Part shown: positions 9,102 through 18,376 of the stretch, piece by piece | Numbering within the stretch: the stretch's first letter is position 1 | How the letters are laid out: every line of letters begins with the position of its first letter | Assembly (NCBI GenBank): GCA_024509875.1 | Contig: JAMPIV010022937.1 | Coordinates: forward strand, 62,001 to 126,000 | DNA length: 64,000 nucleotides | Direction of reading: 5' to 3' | Source: Oreohelix idahoensis | Lineage: Eukaryota; Mollusca; Gastropoda; Stylommatophora; Oreohelicidae | Notes under the pieces: generated by a model | Databases searched by the model: none | Told to the model about the DNA's origin: nothing | Seen by the model: the letters and a program-made list of their open reading frames with translations, nothing else | Position numbers and translations under genes: made by a program

Positions 9102-11413
9102 TGTCGTGGAATATTCTAATCCACATATATAAATTATTAGTTAAATATTAAGCCTAACAAATAAAATTAATAAAGAAAAGAGCAATGGTAAATAACAGTG
9201 CTGTCACAAAGACTGTACTCGAAATCCCCTTGTTTTCTACTGCGTAAGCAAATTGTAACGTTTCACGTTGATATTAAAGGCCTTCTGCAACATACACGCG
9301 TTTCCCAAACACACAATAAAATGTGCTGCCTTTCTAAGAAAAACCTTGAAATATGCAAGTTGACCTAAATTTTAAATTCCATTCATGTCTTTTTCTACAC
9401 TGCGTTACCAAAACGAACGAGACAGATGGACAAAAGGATAGCGGGAAGGGAGAGGCAGAAAGCCGAACACTAAACACGCTTCGCGCGATACACAAATGCT
9501 GCCATCACGCGTGTAAGACTACAAGCACTAACTTTTTCGGACGGACAGTGATAAATTCACTACCCTTCCCAGAGTTAGGTTTTTAAAATCATAAAAAAAC
9601 GCTTATTAGGAAAGATAACAATAGATGGGTTTACGGTTGAAAACATAACAGTACCCAGACAGCACATCTTCGAAACAGGAGGTAGAAAATACATATTTTG
9701 AACGCAGCCACGTAGCTCCTTTAAATTTGGATATTTGGGTTCCTTAGGGCTTGCTGACAAATAATATGTAAAACGTTACGCAAATAGTCCAGGAATTAAC
9801 AAATTATACCCAAAATAAAATATTGGGGGTGCCTGACAGCATAAAATCATTTCTGCTCATAAGATTTTTTTTTAACATGTTTGAAAAAACCTTGCGTTAC
9901 AGAAATAGCCTACCATGTAAACTCCAAATTGATTGGAGCGCAACAAATGAAAGACGAACCACGATTGGTCGGACTATAAATACTATCTTGGTTGTTAGGG
10001 AGACGTAGAAAGGTAACATTTTTTCAAACACTTGTCGAAACGTGGCCTCATTGGCTAGACTTGCTGATATACTCACTTAGGAGCGTTAGTTCGAGACCAC
10101 TAGTGCAAATAATCTTGATAAAGCGACAGTGCGTTGAAGCCAGCTCACATTTTTGCTAAAATAAAAGCCTGGAACATAAGCAGATGGAAATTTGTGCCAG
10201 TAATTGTGCCAGAATTCATTGCTAATCAACGTATCTGTGTTTATTTCCATGAAATTGTGGTAAGCTTGAACCATTCAGTATCTTTTAATGAAAATTGAAT
10301 GTAAATTGTTAATTTATGCCTGTATATATATGTGTAGTTCAGTGGCAAACAGGAGATAAAGCCTATAATGCTCCAGCCTGAACAGAGGGTGTCGGAGGAA
10401 AGTAAAACGGCATGGAATGGCCAAATAGTACACTGACACCTGGATGATTGATTAGACAGAAATAATGCTGGAAGTGCAGAGGCGTGGTAACCATTAAGGA
10501 GGTTAATGCTGGTATAAAGTACTTCAGAATGAAGCTGACAGTTGGCCTAACGCTCTGAACTCAATGTTTGTGTTGTATTGTGTTCAGTGTAGAACTAGAG
10601 TATCAATTAGTTATGAAGTAGAAGGTATATCCTTCTTGTTTTCAGGGACCGTGGTCTTGATGGTACTGAGCAGCACCTGGTCAGAGCTTTGCTGAATCCA
10701 GAGTCGGACAGCATACTCCTTGGTCCATTTAGCTATCAGTGAGGTGTCTCCAGAGCCCAGGGGAGAATTCGAGCAGAGGAGTCCTTTCCTGCCGCCATCA
10801 CGCAAGATAAGCTAATTTGGCCAGCTGAGCTCAACATTATGTCCCCACATCTTGAAATGACTTTGTAAAAATCACCTTAAGAGGGGAATTTAATTGTCTT
10901 AATATCAGGAACTGAGAACATCTCCAATACTAGTCCCTAAAGACAAACTATTGAAGTCATGATGACAAATACCAACAGAGCTTGAACAAAACAAAACCAG
11001 TATTACCTCATTTTACCACTACACAACTGACACACATAGGATATTTTTAATAATATATGTCACTACAATATTCATATTAATCCATTCTGTACATAACTTG
11101 TAATGAAAATTGATTGTGATTCCTGGTTCCTTTGTAATTGAATCAGGACACATTGTCAAGTATAGTGGAATAAATTAAATTGTTTATCTGTCTGTTGTTG
11201 TTTCGACTTACACTTCATCCTACACATACCCTAGACACATAACGTAGTCATCACACTATTGCAGAATAATTCTGACTGAGATATATAGATATGTGGTAGC
11301 AAGTAAGGTTATCTATAATACACTACTCTTAATAGATATAGATACCTTCACAGCTGATCTCAGTCAGTACACTAAGTCCCCTATAAATATTTATAACATC
11401 CCACTTCACCACA
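9102..11413 (+). repeat. 3' LTR of element A
   Basis: Matches the 5' LTR over its length except for a 104-base deletion after about 11152 and scattered changes. The deletion joins GGACACAT to TGTCAAG and removes the segment found at about 4525-4630. It ends CTTCACCACA and is followed by GCACT. The loss of a piece in only one LTR happened after insertion or during the last reverse transcription. Confidence 0.92.
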
Positions 11414-11418
11414 GCACT
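11414..11418. repeat. Target-site duplication of element A (right)
   Basis: GCACT, identical to 2468-2472. Confidence 0.93.
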
Positions 11419-12182
11419 GTACAGCGCTTCCTACCGTCAGGTAGGAAACACTGGACAAGTGATTCTTGCCTAGGTAGCAGGCACTTAACTCAGACAGGAA
11501 GCACTGTACAGTCATTTCACTGCACCATTGTATGGACATGAGGTAAAGCATACATATGGGCGTGAGATGTCAGGGAAAGCAAACCCGTAACAATTCCGTG
11601 CTGAAATCGGATGTGTCGGGCCAAAAGGCGCAGATATCGCAGCTCAGCTGTAAACAACGACACAACGTAAGCCTACATACCACTCAGAAAAGGCCAGCAT
11701 GTAAGAGTGAGATATGGTCGAGCGAACGCAAACAACAACAACACATTTCACAATGCGAGCAGATGACGTTATAAATTATTTGACTTTTTATGTTAAGGTA
11801 AAAAATAGTTTTTAATGCTCTTTTGGTAATAGTAGGTACTAAATAAGCAATACACATATGTTTAACAGATTTTTAACTGACGCATACTGATTTTCGTTGG
11901 TTAGATCTATATGTCGCAGGGATGTCATCTATCCAGTTTTACTTTACTAATTTTCTTTATTTATACACTGCCAAGTAGAAAAATAAACGCAATTATCATG
12001 TATTATGACCTTGGTTTTCCTGGCACACCCATTTCTCAATACATACAATACAGCATTAATTATATTTATGTACGGGTTTCCGATTTTTTTTACAGTGGGA
12101 TGAGGCACTGTACAATGTTTCCTATCGTACAGTGCTTCCTATCTGCTACACCGGCCCGCTTCGGGAGTGAATCGCACGACTA
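11419..12182. other. Spacer between elements A and B, palindrome-rich
   Basis: Holds no gene. GGAAGCACTGTAC near 11500 and its inverse GTACAGTGCTTCC near 12134 form an inverted pair about 640 bases apart, and related GCACTGTACA phrases recur at 11414 and 12109. This could be a non-coding foldback or MITE. The stretch 11570-11665 shares phrases (AATTCCGTGCTGAA, GGATGTGTCGGGCC) with the SINE body at 50535-50620. Confidence 0.45.
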
Positions 12183-12187
12183 TTCAC
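12183..12187. repeat. Target-site duplication of element B (left)
   Basis: TTCAC before the 5' LTR is repeated at 22898-22902. Confidence 0.93.
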
Positions 12188-12623
12188 TGTGACGAAAGTA
12201 CTGAGATTCTGTCTTTCAAATGGCCCATGTCTTTTTCTCCTTGCATTTAGTTCACTATTTTTGGGAGGGATTACAGAAAAATCCTTCTCCATGTTTCTTC
12301 TCCTTCTATTATTTACGGTTTTTTTTTCAAGATGAGATCACGAGGGAGTTTGATCTCATCTGCATTATGGTTCTTCTTTATGTGTTTAGAATGGGGGTGT
12401 AGGGAATTAGACAGTATTTTTCTAGAAGAAAGATTATAGATGCTAGATCAGGATTGGCACCAGATTGTCTTTTTTTAAAGATATTGCGTGGCCATATACG
12501 CATTTTTCGGGAGTTAAATTAATTGCGGCCATTTTTGCTTCATTTCCGCAGTATAGGGCTAGGCTTAATCTCGTTTCTTTGTCTAAAACCCATGCACGTT
12601 ACATCAGAACGATCTAGGTTCTG

Positions 12624-12732
12624 ATTGGCTGAGAGATAACTGCAGTTGAAATGCAGAGCTCTCATTGGCTTTACAACCACGCCGCGCATATGACGTCACG
12701 AAGTCGGCGCGTGGGGGTCTTGATTATAAAAG
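12624..12732 (+). promoter_or_regulatory. LTR B promoter: two CCAAT boxes, CRE and TATA
   Basis: Inverted CCAAT boxes (ATTGG at 12624-12628 and 12664-12668), a perfect palindromic cAMP-response element TGACGTCA (12691-12698), and TATAAAAG (12725-12732) follow in order over 110 bases. This is the layout of a strong RNA polymerase II promoter with NF-Y and CREB/ATF-type inputs. The whole cluster is identical in the 3' LTR (20482-20590). Factor identity is inferred from motifs only. Confidence 0.65.
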
Positions 12733-14152
12733 GCCTATATTTCATAGTTTCTTTCTCTTTTAATGAAAAAAAATTGCCAAAGCCGGGTTGCCAGAGTCAA
12801 GTCGATTGCCCTTCAGTTGGACATTCGAGATTTGGTAAGCATGAATTTTTGCGTGAGGACTTTATTTAATTTTTCTAGTCCTAGCCGATCATTTAAGTTT
12901 CTTTGGGCAGTTTAGTTTAATTTAACTCCAGAGCCATCAATTCGATCTGAGTGATAGACATGAGAAACTAGGTCCATTTAATTCCTTGTTGAAAGAATAG
13001 CGGCATGGTTTAAAAGTTGAGATATCACCGCTTTGTATTATTGCAAAGTCGGTCGGGAGAGAAACTCGCATCTGCGAATTTTATTTATTTACAGAATAGT
13101 CGGGAGCGCGTAATGTGTATTTTTATTTGTGATTTTAGTGAGAGTATTGATGCTCGCTATTTATATAGTTACGCATATATCTGTGGACGGGAGTGAAAGA
13201 GGCATAATTTGGAAGCGCGTGGGCGCGTTGGTTACGGAATTGTTATTGATACGACGTTCAGAGGGACGAGGGGGAGATAAGCACGTGGTTGAACTACGGG
13301 GTTTTCAATTTGATAATCAGGGGTTATGTATAACTTTTGACGGCATGTAGATGCTAGCGTAAACAGGGTTATAGGTTATTGATTGTGCTTTGTTATTCTG
13401 TGTATTCAGAAGATGGAGATGACATTTATTTATGTTAAGGGAATTATTTTGTATTTCATTTTGAATGTGATTACTATTATTGACGGGAATTTTAGGAATT
13501 CCTAGAGAAGGCTAGTTTTAGTTGTGTTAAACATTACGGCATTAGTGTCAGCGTAAGAAGTAGGCCACAGTACGTCTGCCCAGACGGGCCATTGAAAATA
13601 TGGTTGTTGCTCGGAGTTAGTCAGGCAGAACAGGCGATCTGGGTTAGCCAATGTTTACCTTGTGGGCTCAGGTAGAGAAGGGAGCTCAGTGGGGGGAGCG
13701 GACTTTGTTTGCATGATTTTGTATGGTGGTGCATAACGGGAGAGAGTAGGGGAGCTGTATTGATTATAGACGGGGGAGACTTAAGTGTTAAAGACTTAAG
13801 GGTTTGTCAGGAAGTTAATTGTTATTTGTAATAGAGTATTAACGTTTTGTTTAGCTGTTGTTTTTGCTTTTGTCTAAACAGCAGGTGCCGGCTTTTTTGT
13901 GGGAATGAGAGCGGAATTTTGAGACCACAAAATTTCTCCCACGGCAAAGTTGGGGCATTCGCAGAACCGCAAGGGTTTTACGTTAGTTGCCAGTAGTGGA
14001 CGGAGAGGAAGAAAATACGTTTCCCAACCAGGGGAAGACATTTTCCAGCGAATAGGATTTTTGTGGATAAATCCTGAGCTCTGACGCTCGTTACACACGC
14101 AGATTTGGCAGGCTGCCAGCGGTGTGGTAATTTTGTGTTCGTTTCTTCACGG

Positions 14153-14720
14153 CCATAATAAAGCCGACAGCCCAGTTATAGGTACTCGGGCAGGTAATTT
14201 CCGAGTGGTAGAAGTCCGCTACAGTTCCAGTCCAGAATCCAGTGGGGTTCTGTTAACCCTCAGTCATCAAGTCCAGAGTTAGTGGAGAGAGATAGGGTAA
14301 ACATTCTCTCTACTGAAGTCAGCACAGATAGGCAGAACTGTTAGTTTTGGTGAATCATAGCAGAGGACAGCTGCTGAAGTTTAGAGGTGCAGTTAGTTGT
14401 GTTCAGGAGATTCCAGGATAGGCTGTGTAGAACCGAAGTCTGTGCAGAGATTGTGTAGTCACTTCGCCGTCGTTCCAGCTATCAGTGGACTTAGAGTTAG
14501 AGTTAGAATTTAGAACAGCTAGTTTGGAGTGTAGGCGACATCAAGTGCAGTGTAGTTCATTTCAGTTAACCTTACCTTCTTTCTCCATACAGGTTGCAAT
14601 TGTGGGAGAAGGGTTGGGGTTGATGCATTTTTAACTGTGCTTGCTTTTGTTTCAGGAGTGCATCCTCGCACTTGATGTAAGGGACATGCATATGTTTGTT
14701 GTTTATAGGTGTATAATAAA
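14153..14720 (+). terminator. Polyadenylation signals in LTR B
   Basis: CCATAATAAAGCC near 14153-14165 and GTATAATAAACTTG near 14709-14722 are AATAAA hexamers downstream of the promoter cluster. The second is followed by a TTGT-rich stretch. They are candidates for RNA 3' end formation and would define the R-U5 part. Which one is used cannot be told. Confidence 0.4.
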
Positions 14721-15029
14721 CTTGTATAAATTGTAGCTGGCATCAGTCATTTCCTTTAGTACAGTAGCTATATGTTGTCTGTACCTTGGTGTTTGTGAAT
14801 CTTAATTGAACCTTATCCCCATAGGGTAGTTAGAGGTGGTTCGAGGCCATAGCAATTTAAACGTCCGAAGTGGCGAGGAAAGAATCAACCTCGGTTCTCA
14901 ACCTCGGAGCCAATGGTCTCAACTTTCACTTTTTGCACTATATTTCTATCTGAATCTATCATTTCAGTCTTTCTTCTTACTATTGTCTTGTCACTATATG
15001 TAGACAGTCTCTAGTCCTAAATCCATTTC

Positions 15030-15099
15030 GTGACAAAGTGGGTGCTATCTATCAATTCAATTCTGTGTGACAAAGTGGGTGGCGTCGTCCTTGGGATCA
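15030..15099 (+). promoter_or_regulatory. Primer-binding region of element B with local duplication
   Basis: GTGACAAAGTGGGTG occurs at the LTR end (15030-15044) and again at 15067-15081. The second copy runs into TGGGTGGCGTCGTCCTTGGG (15076-15095), which resembles a proline-tRNA complement and the element A site. Either copy could be the primer-binding site; the second fits the tRNA better but is 40 bases inside. Confidence 0.5.
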
Positions 15100-15505
15100 T
15101 CTTTGTTGGGATCAATTCTAGATTCATAGATTGTCTCTGTAGAAAGTTCTGGAAATAGATTTCAAAAAAAAAAATCCCCTAGACTTGAGCTATATTAAGA
15201 CTGATCCAGCTATAAGTTTTTTTCCACAGGTTACAGTTAGTTAGATGATAGTTGTAGTAAGGTTGTTTATGACTTAGAGGTAATTGATGGCTAATTGAAT
15301 TTTTTTTTTCTTAACAGGAAAGTAAATTCGGGTTTTGGGTAGCTGGATAACTTGAATTTTTTTTCAGGTAGTTATTAGTCAGACTTGGTGCTAGTCTGAG
15401 TGCGGGTTTTTGCGACAGCATATTCCTAGTAGGTAACAGTAAATTTTTCTTGTTCCTTTTTTGTCATTTCCCCTCGTTGTGAGTACTGCTGATTTGTCAG
15501 GTAAG

Positions 15506-18376
15506 ATGGCTGAATTGGTCAAGCTACTTACTGCATGGAAGGACGCAGCTAAAAGCATGGGGATGAATGAGGCCGAGACTAGGGCTTACATTATGAGGGA
15601 ACAGGACCGGCAGACGGAGAGAGAAAAGGAAGCGGAGAGAAGACCCGAACAGAAGATAGCAGAGAAAGAAGAGAGAAAAGCAGAGAGGGAAGCCCAGGAG
15701 AAGATAGCAGAGAGGGAAGCCCAGGAGAAGATAGCACAGAGGGAAGCCCAGGAGAAGATAGCACAGAGGGAAGCCCAGGAGAAGTTAGCACAGAGGGAAG
15801 CCCAAGAGAGGGAGAAGGCAGCAGAGAGACAGCATGAACTTGCCCTGCGTTCACTGGAACTGCAGTACCGATCTTCGGAAGGCAGTTCGGCTAACGGAGA
15901 TTCTCCCGGAGCAGGGGCAACAGACACCTCAGGAAACGGAGGGCCCCGGATGGCAGCCATGAATTTTCCGATGGACTCTTTTCCTAACGGGAATGAGAAA
16001 ATTGAGGTATTTTTAGAAAAATTTGAACGGATGGCAAAGGCATACGGGCTGGATGATAGTCTTTGGTGTCTCAAATTATCTCAATCTCTAAGAGGACATG
16101 CGTATGAGGTCTATAGCAAGATGCTGGTAGATGACCAAGGTAACTTTGAGGCTCTGCGGAACGCCCTGTTACAGCGATTCCAATGGACTCCCCGGAAGTG
16201 CCAAACGATGTTTAGGGAAAGTCGACTGGAGAAAGGAGAAAGTTTTCCCCAGTTCGCAGAGAGGCTGAGGAATTACCTCACTCGCTGGAGAGAGTTGTCG
16301 GGGTTGGCTAAATCGTTTGAAGGACTCGAAGAGCTCATCATGTGCGAACAGATAAAGGCCAACATGTCTCCGGACTTAAGGAAGTACCTGGCGGAGCAGG
16401 GCGCCCAGCAACTGGACCAGATTATTCTATTTGCTGAAAGGTTCCAGTCGGCACAGGCTGAAGTCCTGGGCCAGAAACGGAAAAACCCTGACCCGCCAAC
16501 CCGAGGACATAACACCTCTCCCGACAAGCCAACTAACGGGCCTAACACCCGAGAGCCCCCTCCACCTGCTTTGAGCTCCGCGAGGGGCCCCAACCCGCCG
16601 GATAAACGAGAGGAGCCAAGGAGGGACCCGGCCCGGAAACACACCCCTGGCCGGCAGTGGGGCAGCAGAAATAATTATAACTCGCAGTGGAGAGCAGGGG
16701 GAAGCCGGGAAAACCCCCCGAAGAGAGTAGCCTGTTTACAAACTTCTATACCAGACTTGGAGAAGGAGCAGGATTCTCGACCTACCAGTGACCGACCTTC
16801 CACGAGGGGAAGGGTAACTGTGAATGGGGTTGAAACCGAGTGTTTGTATGATACCGGCTTAAGTTTCGAATGTCTGGTGGGTCATCATCTAGTAAAGCCC
16901 GAACAGATGACAGGAGAATTTGTGGAGATATGTGGGGTGTTGAAGGGAGATGCTCCAATGCGCCTCCCAGTAGCGCAGATCGAGATAGTGTCGAAATTTG
17001 TCAGGGGCACGATCAAGGCGGCCGTAATGGAGGGGCCCCTTTTCGAGGTCATTTTGGGATGTAGGTATGTGTACCTAGGGGACCCAAAGGAACCGGAAGT
17101 AGTAGCCGCAGTGATTACTAGGGAACAAGCCAAGAAGGAGCGGGAAAAGGAAGCCCCCATTAATCCGTTACCCCAGGAATTGCAGGAGGCCCAACAACAG
17201 GATCCGACCCTGACGGCCTGTTTTCGGAAATTGCCCACATCGAAGGACCCCAAACAAAAAGGGAATTTCTTCAAGAAGGACGGGCTGATTTATCGCAGAG
17301 AAGGAGGTGAAGAGCAGGGGCATAACCAATTGGTAGTGCCAGCCAAGTATAGGCTGCAGATTTTAGAAATGGGGCATGCGCTTCCATTTAGTGGACATAT
17401 GGGCCAGGGGGCCACCATACACAGAATATCGGCCCATTATTTCTGGCCGGGAATGACGCCGGACATCATAAGATTTGTGAAATCTTGTGCTCAATGTCAG
17501 AGAGTGGCACCCAAACACTGGACACCCCCAGTCCCGTTAGGAGAGATGCCCATCGTCGGTACCCCCTTCGAACGAGTGGCGGTTGACATTGTAGGCCCAT
17601 TAGAAAGAACTAAGCGGCGGAACAGGTTTATTCTGACACTAGTCGATGTGTGCACCATGTGGGCAGAGGCCATACCCCTGGCGGTCACTGACTCGAAGCA
17701 TGTTGCAGAAGCCTTGCTGCAAATCTTTACAAGACTGGGATTTCCTCAGCAAGTGTTGACAGATAATGGCTCCCAATTTCGCAGCTTGTTGATGGAGGAG
17801 ATCTTCAACATTCTCCGGACCCAACACATACATACCAGTCCGTATAACCCGGCAGGAAATGGTCTCGTGGAGAGGTTCAACGGCAGCTTGATGACGATGT
17901 TGCGCAAGTTAGGGCAGGAGCGGCCAGAGGACTGGGATCTTTTTATTCCCGCCGCCCTGTTTGCGTATCGCGAAGTCCCCCAAGCTTCTACAGGCTACCC
18001 GCCAGCCACCCTATTGTTCGGGCGGCCGATCAAGGGCCCATTGGAGGCTCTGTTCAGGTCTATGACAGATCGGAAGGCAGATGAGACAACGGTGTCGGCC
18101 TCCAAATATGTTGAAGAGCTGAAGGAGCGACTACAGTTAGGTTGGAAAGTGGCCTCAGATAACCTCCGTAAGGCTCGCGCAAAACAGGCGCAGAGATACA
18201 ACAAGACGGCCAAGGAAAGAGAGCTCCAGGTAGGGGAGAAGGTCTTGTTGTTACTTCCCACCGGAGAAAACAAACTGCGCATTGGATGGCAGGGGCCTTT
18301 CGAGGTGGTAGAGAAAATCTCTAACACTAACTATACCGCATCGCTATCAGGGGAAAAAGGAAGATATACCACGTAA
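15506..18376 (+). CDS. gag-pol: Element B Gag-protease-integrase polyprotein
   Basis: 956 codons from the ATG giving MAELVKLL, which aligns with the start of the A and C proteins; upstream codons in frame lack an ATG. Residues about 35-110 are a charged helix with five copies of a nine-residue REAQEKIAQ-type repeat. The capsid-like region follows. Unlike A and C, no CCHC zinc knuckle is visible; a Pro/Arg/Asn-rich basic tail takes its place. The protease shows LYDTGL (catalytic Asp about residue 449). Integrase has an HHCC finger (CAQC at 661-664), catalytic Asp 694, Asp 753 and Glu 789 (DX35E), and the IGWQGPFEV GPY/F-like module. The frame ends prematurely at 18374-18376 because of a one-base shift in a GGGGAAAAAGG run; pol continues at 18361. 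Confidence 0.92.
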   Translation: MAELVKLLTAWKDAAKSMGMNEAETRAYIMREQDRQTEREKEAERRPEQKIAEKEERKAEREAQEKIAEREAQEKIAQREAQEKIAQREAQEKLAQREAQEREKAAERQHELALRSLELQYRSSEGSSANGDSPGAGATDTSGNGGPRMAAMNFPMDSFPNGNEKIEVFLEKFERMAKAYGLDDSLWCLKLSQSLRGHAYEVYSKMLVDDQGNFEALRNALLQRFQWTPRKCQTMFRESRLEKGESFPQFAERLRNYLTRWRELSGLAKSFEGLEELIMCEQIKANMSPDLRKYLAEQGAQQLDQIILFAERFQSAQAEVLGQKRKNPDPPTRGHNTSPDKPTNGPNTREPPPPALSSARGPNPPDKREEPRRDPARKHTPGRQWGSRNNYNSQWRAGGSRENPPKRVACLQTSIPDLEKEQDSRPTSDRPSTRGRVTVNGVETECLYDTGLSFECLVGHHLVKPEQMTGEFVEICGVLKGDAPMRLPVAQIEIVSKFVRGTIKAAVMEGPLFEVILGCRYVYLGDPKEPEVVAAVITREQAKKEREKEAPINPLPQELQEAQQQDPTLTACFRKLPTSKDPKQKGNFFKKDGLIYRREGGEEQGHNQLVVPAKYRLQILEMGHALPFSGHMGQGATIHRISAHYFWPGMTPDIIRFVKSCAQCQRVAPKHWTPPVPLGEMPIVGTPFERVAVDIVGPLERTKRRNRFILTLVDVCTMWAEAIPLAVTDSKHVAEALLQIFTRLGFPQQVLTDNGSQFRSLLMEEIFNILRTQHIHTSPYNPAGNGLVERFNGSLMTMLRKLGQERPEDWDLFIPAALFAYREVPQASTGYPPATLLFGRPIKGPLEALFRSMTDRKADETTVSASKYVEELKERLQLGWKVASDNLRKARAKQAQRYNKTAKERELQVGEKVLLLLPTGENKLRIGWQGPFEVVEKISNTNYTASLSGEKGRYTT

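Larger units (their letters stand above)
2473..11413 (+). mobile_element. Element A: LTR retrotransposon, gypsy-type with copia-like pol order
   Basis: This is an 8.9-kb insertion bounded by long direct repeats (TG...CA ends) and a perfect GCACT duplication. The internal part has a tRNA-Pro-like primer-binding site, gag, an altered protease/integrase block, integrase C-terminus, reverse transcriptase, RNase H and a purine tract. The order IN before RT is like the Gmr1 group. It cannot be autonomous: the protease and integrase core are missing and frames break near 7130 and 8592. The two LTRs differ mainly by a 104-base deletion in the right one plus scattered substitutions, so the insertion is moderately young. 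Element C is a close relative. Confidence 0.93.
12188..15035 (+). repeat. 5' LTR of element B
   Basis: Direct repeat of 20046-22897, starting TGTGACGAAAGTACTG and ending TTTCGTGACA. Its 2.85 kb is exceptionally long for this class. It contains promoter boxes (12624-12732) and two AATAAA polyadenylation-like signals near 14157 and 14715. Frames inside such as 13129-13350 have no recognisable product. Confidence 0.94.

Noticed and set aside
13129..13350. 73-codon frame found identically in both B LTRs
   Set aside because: Identity follows from LTR duplication; no domain, and not conserved in A or C.
15586..16074. 162-codon antisense frame opposite element B gag, Ser/Ala-rich repeats
   Set aside because: It mirrors the 27-base gag repeat on the other strand. 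Codon pattern belongs to gag.
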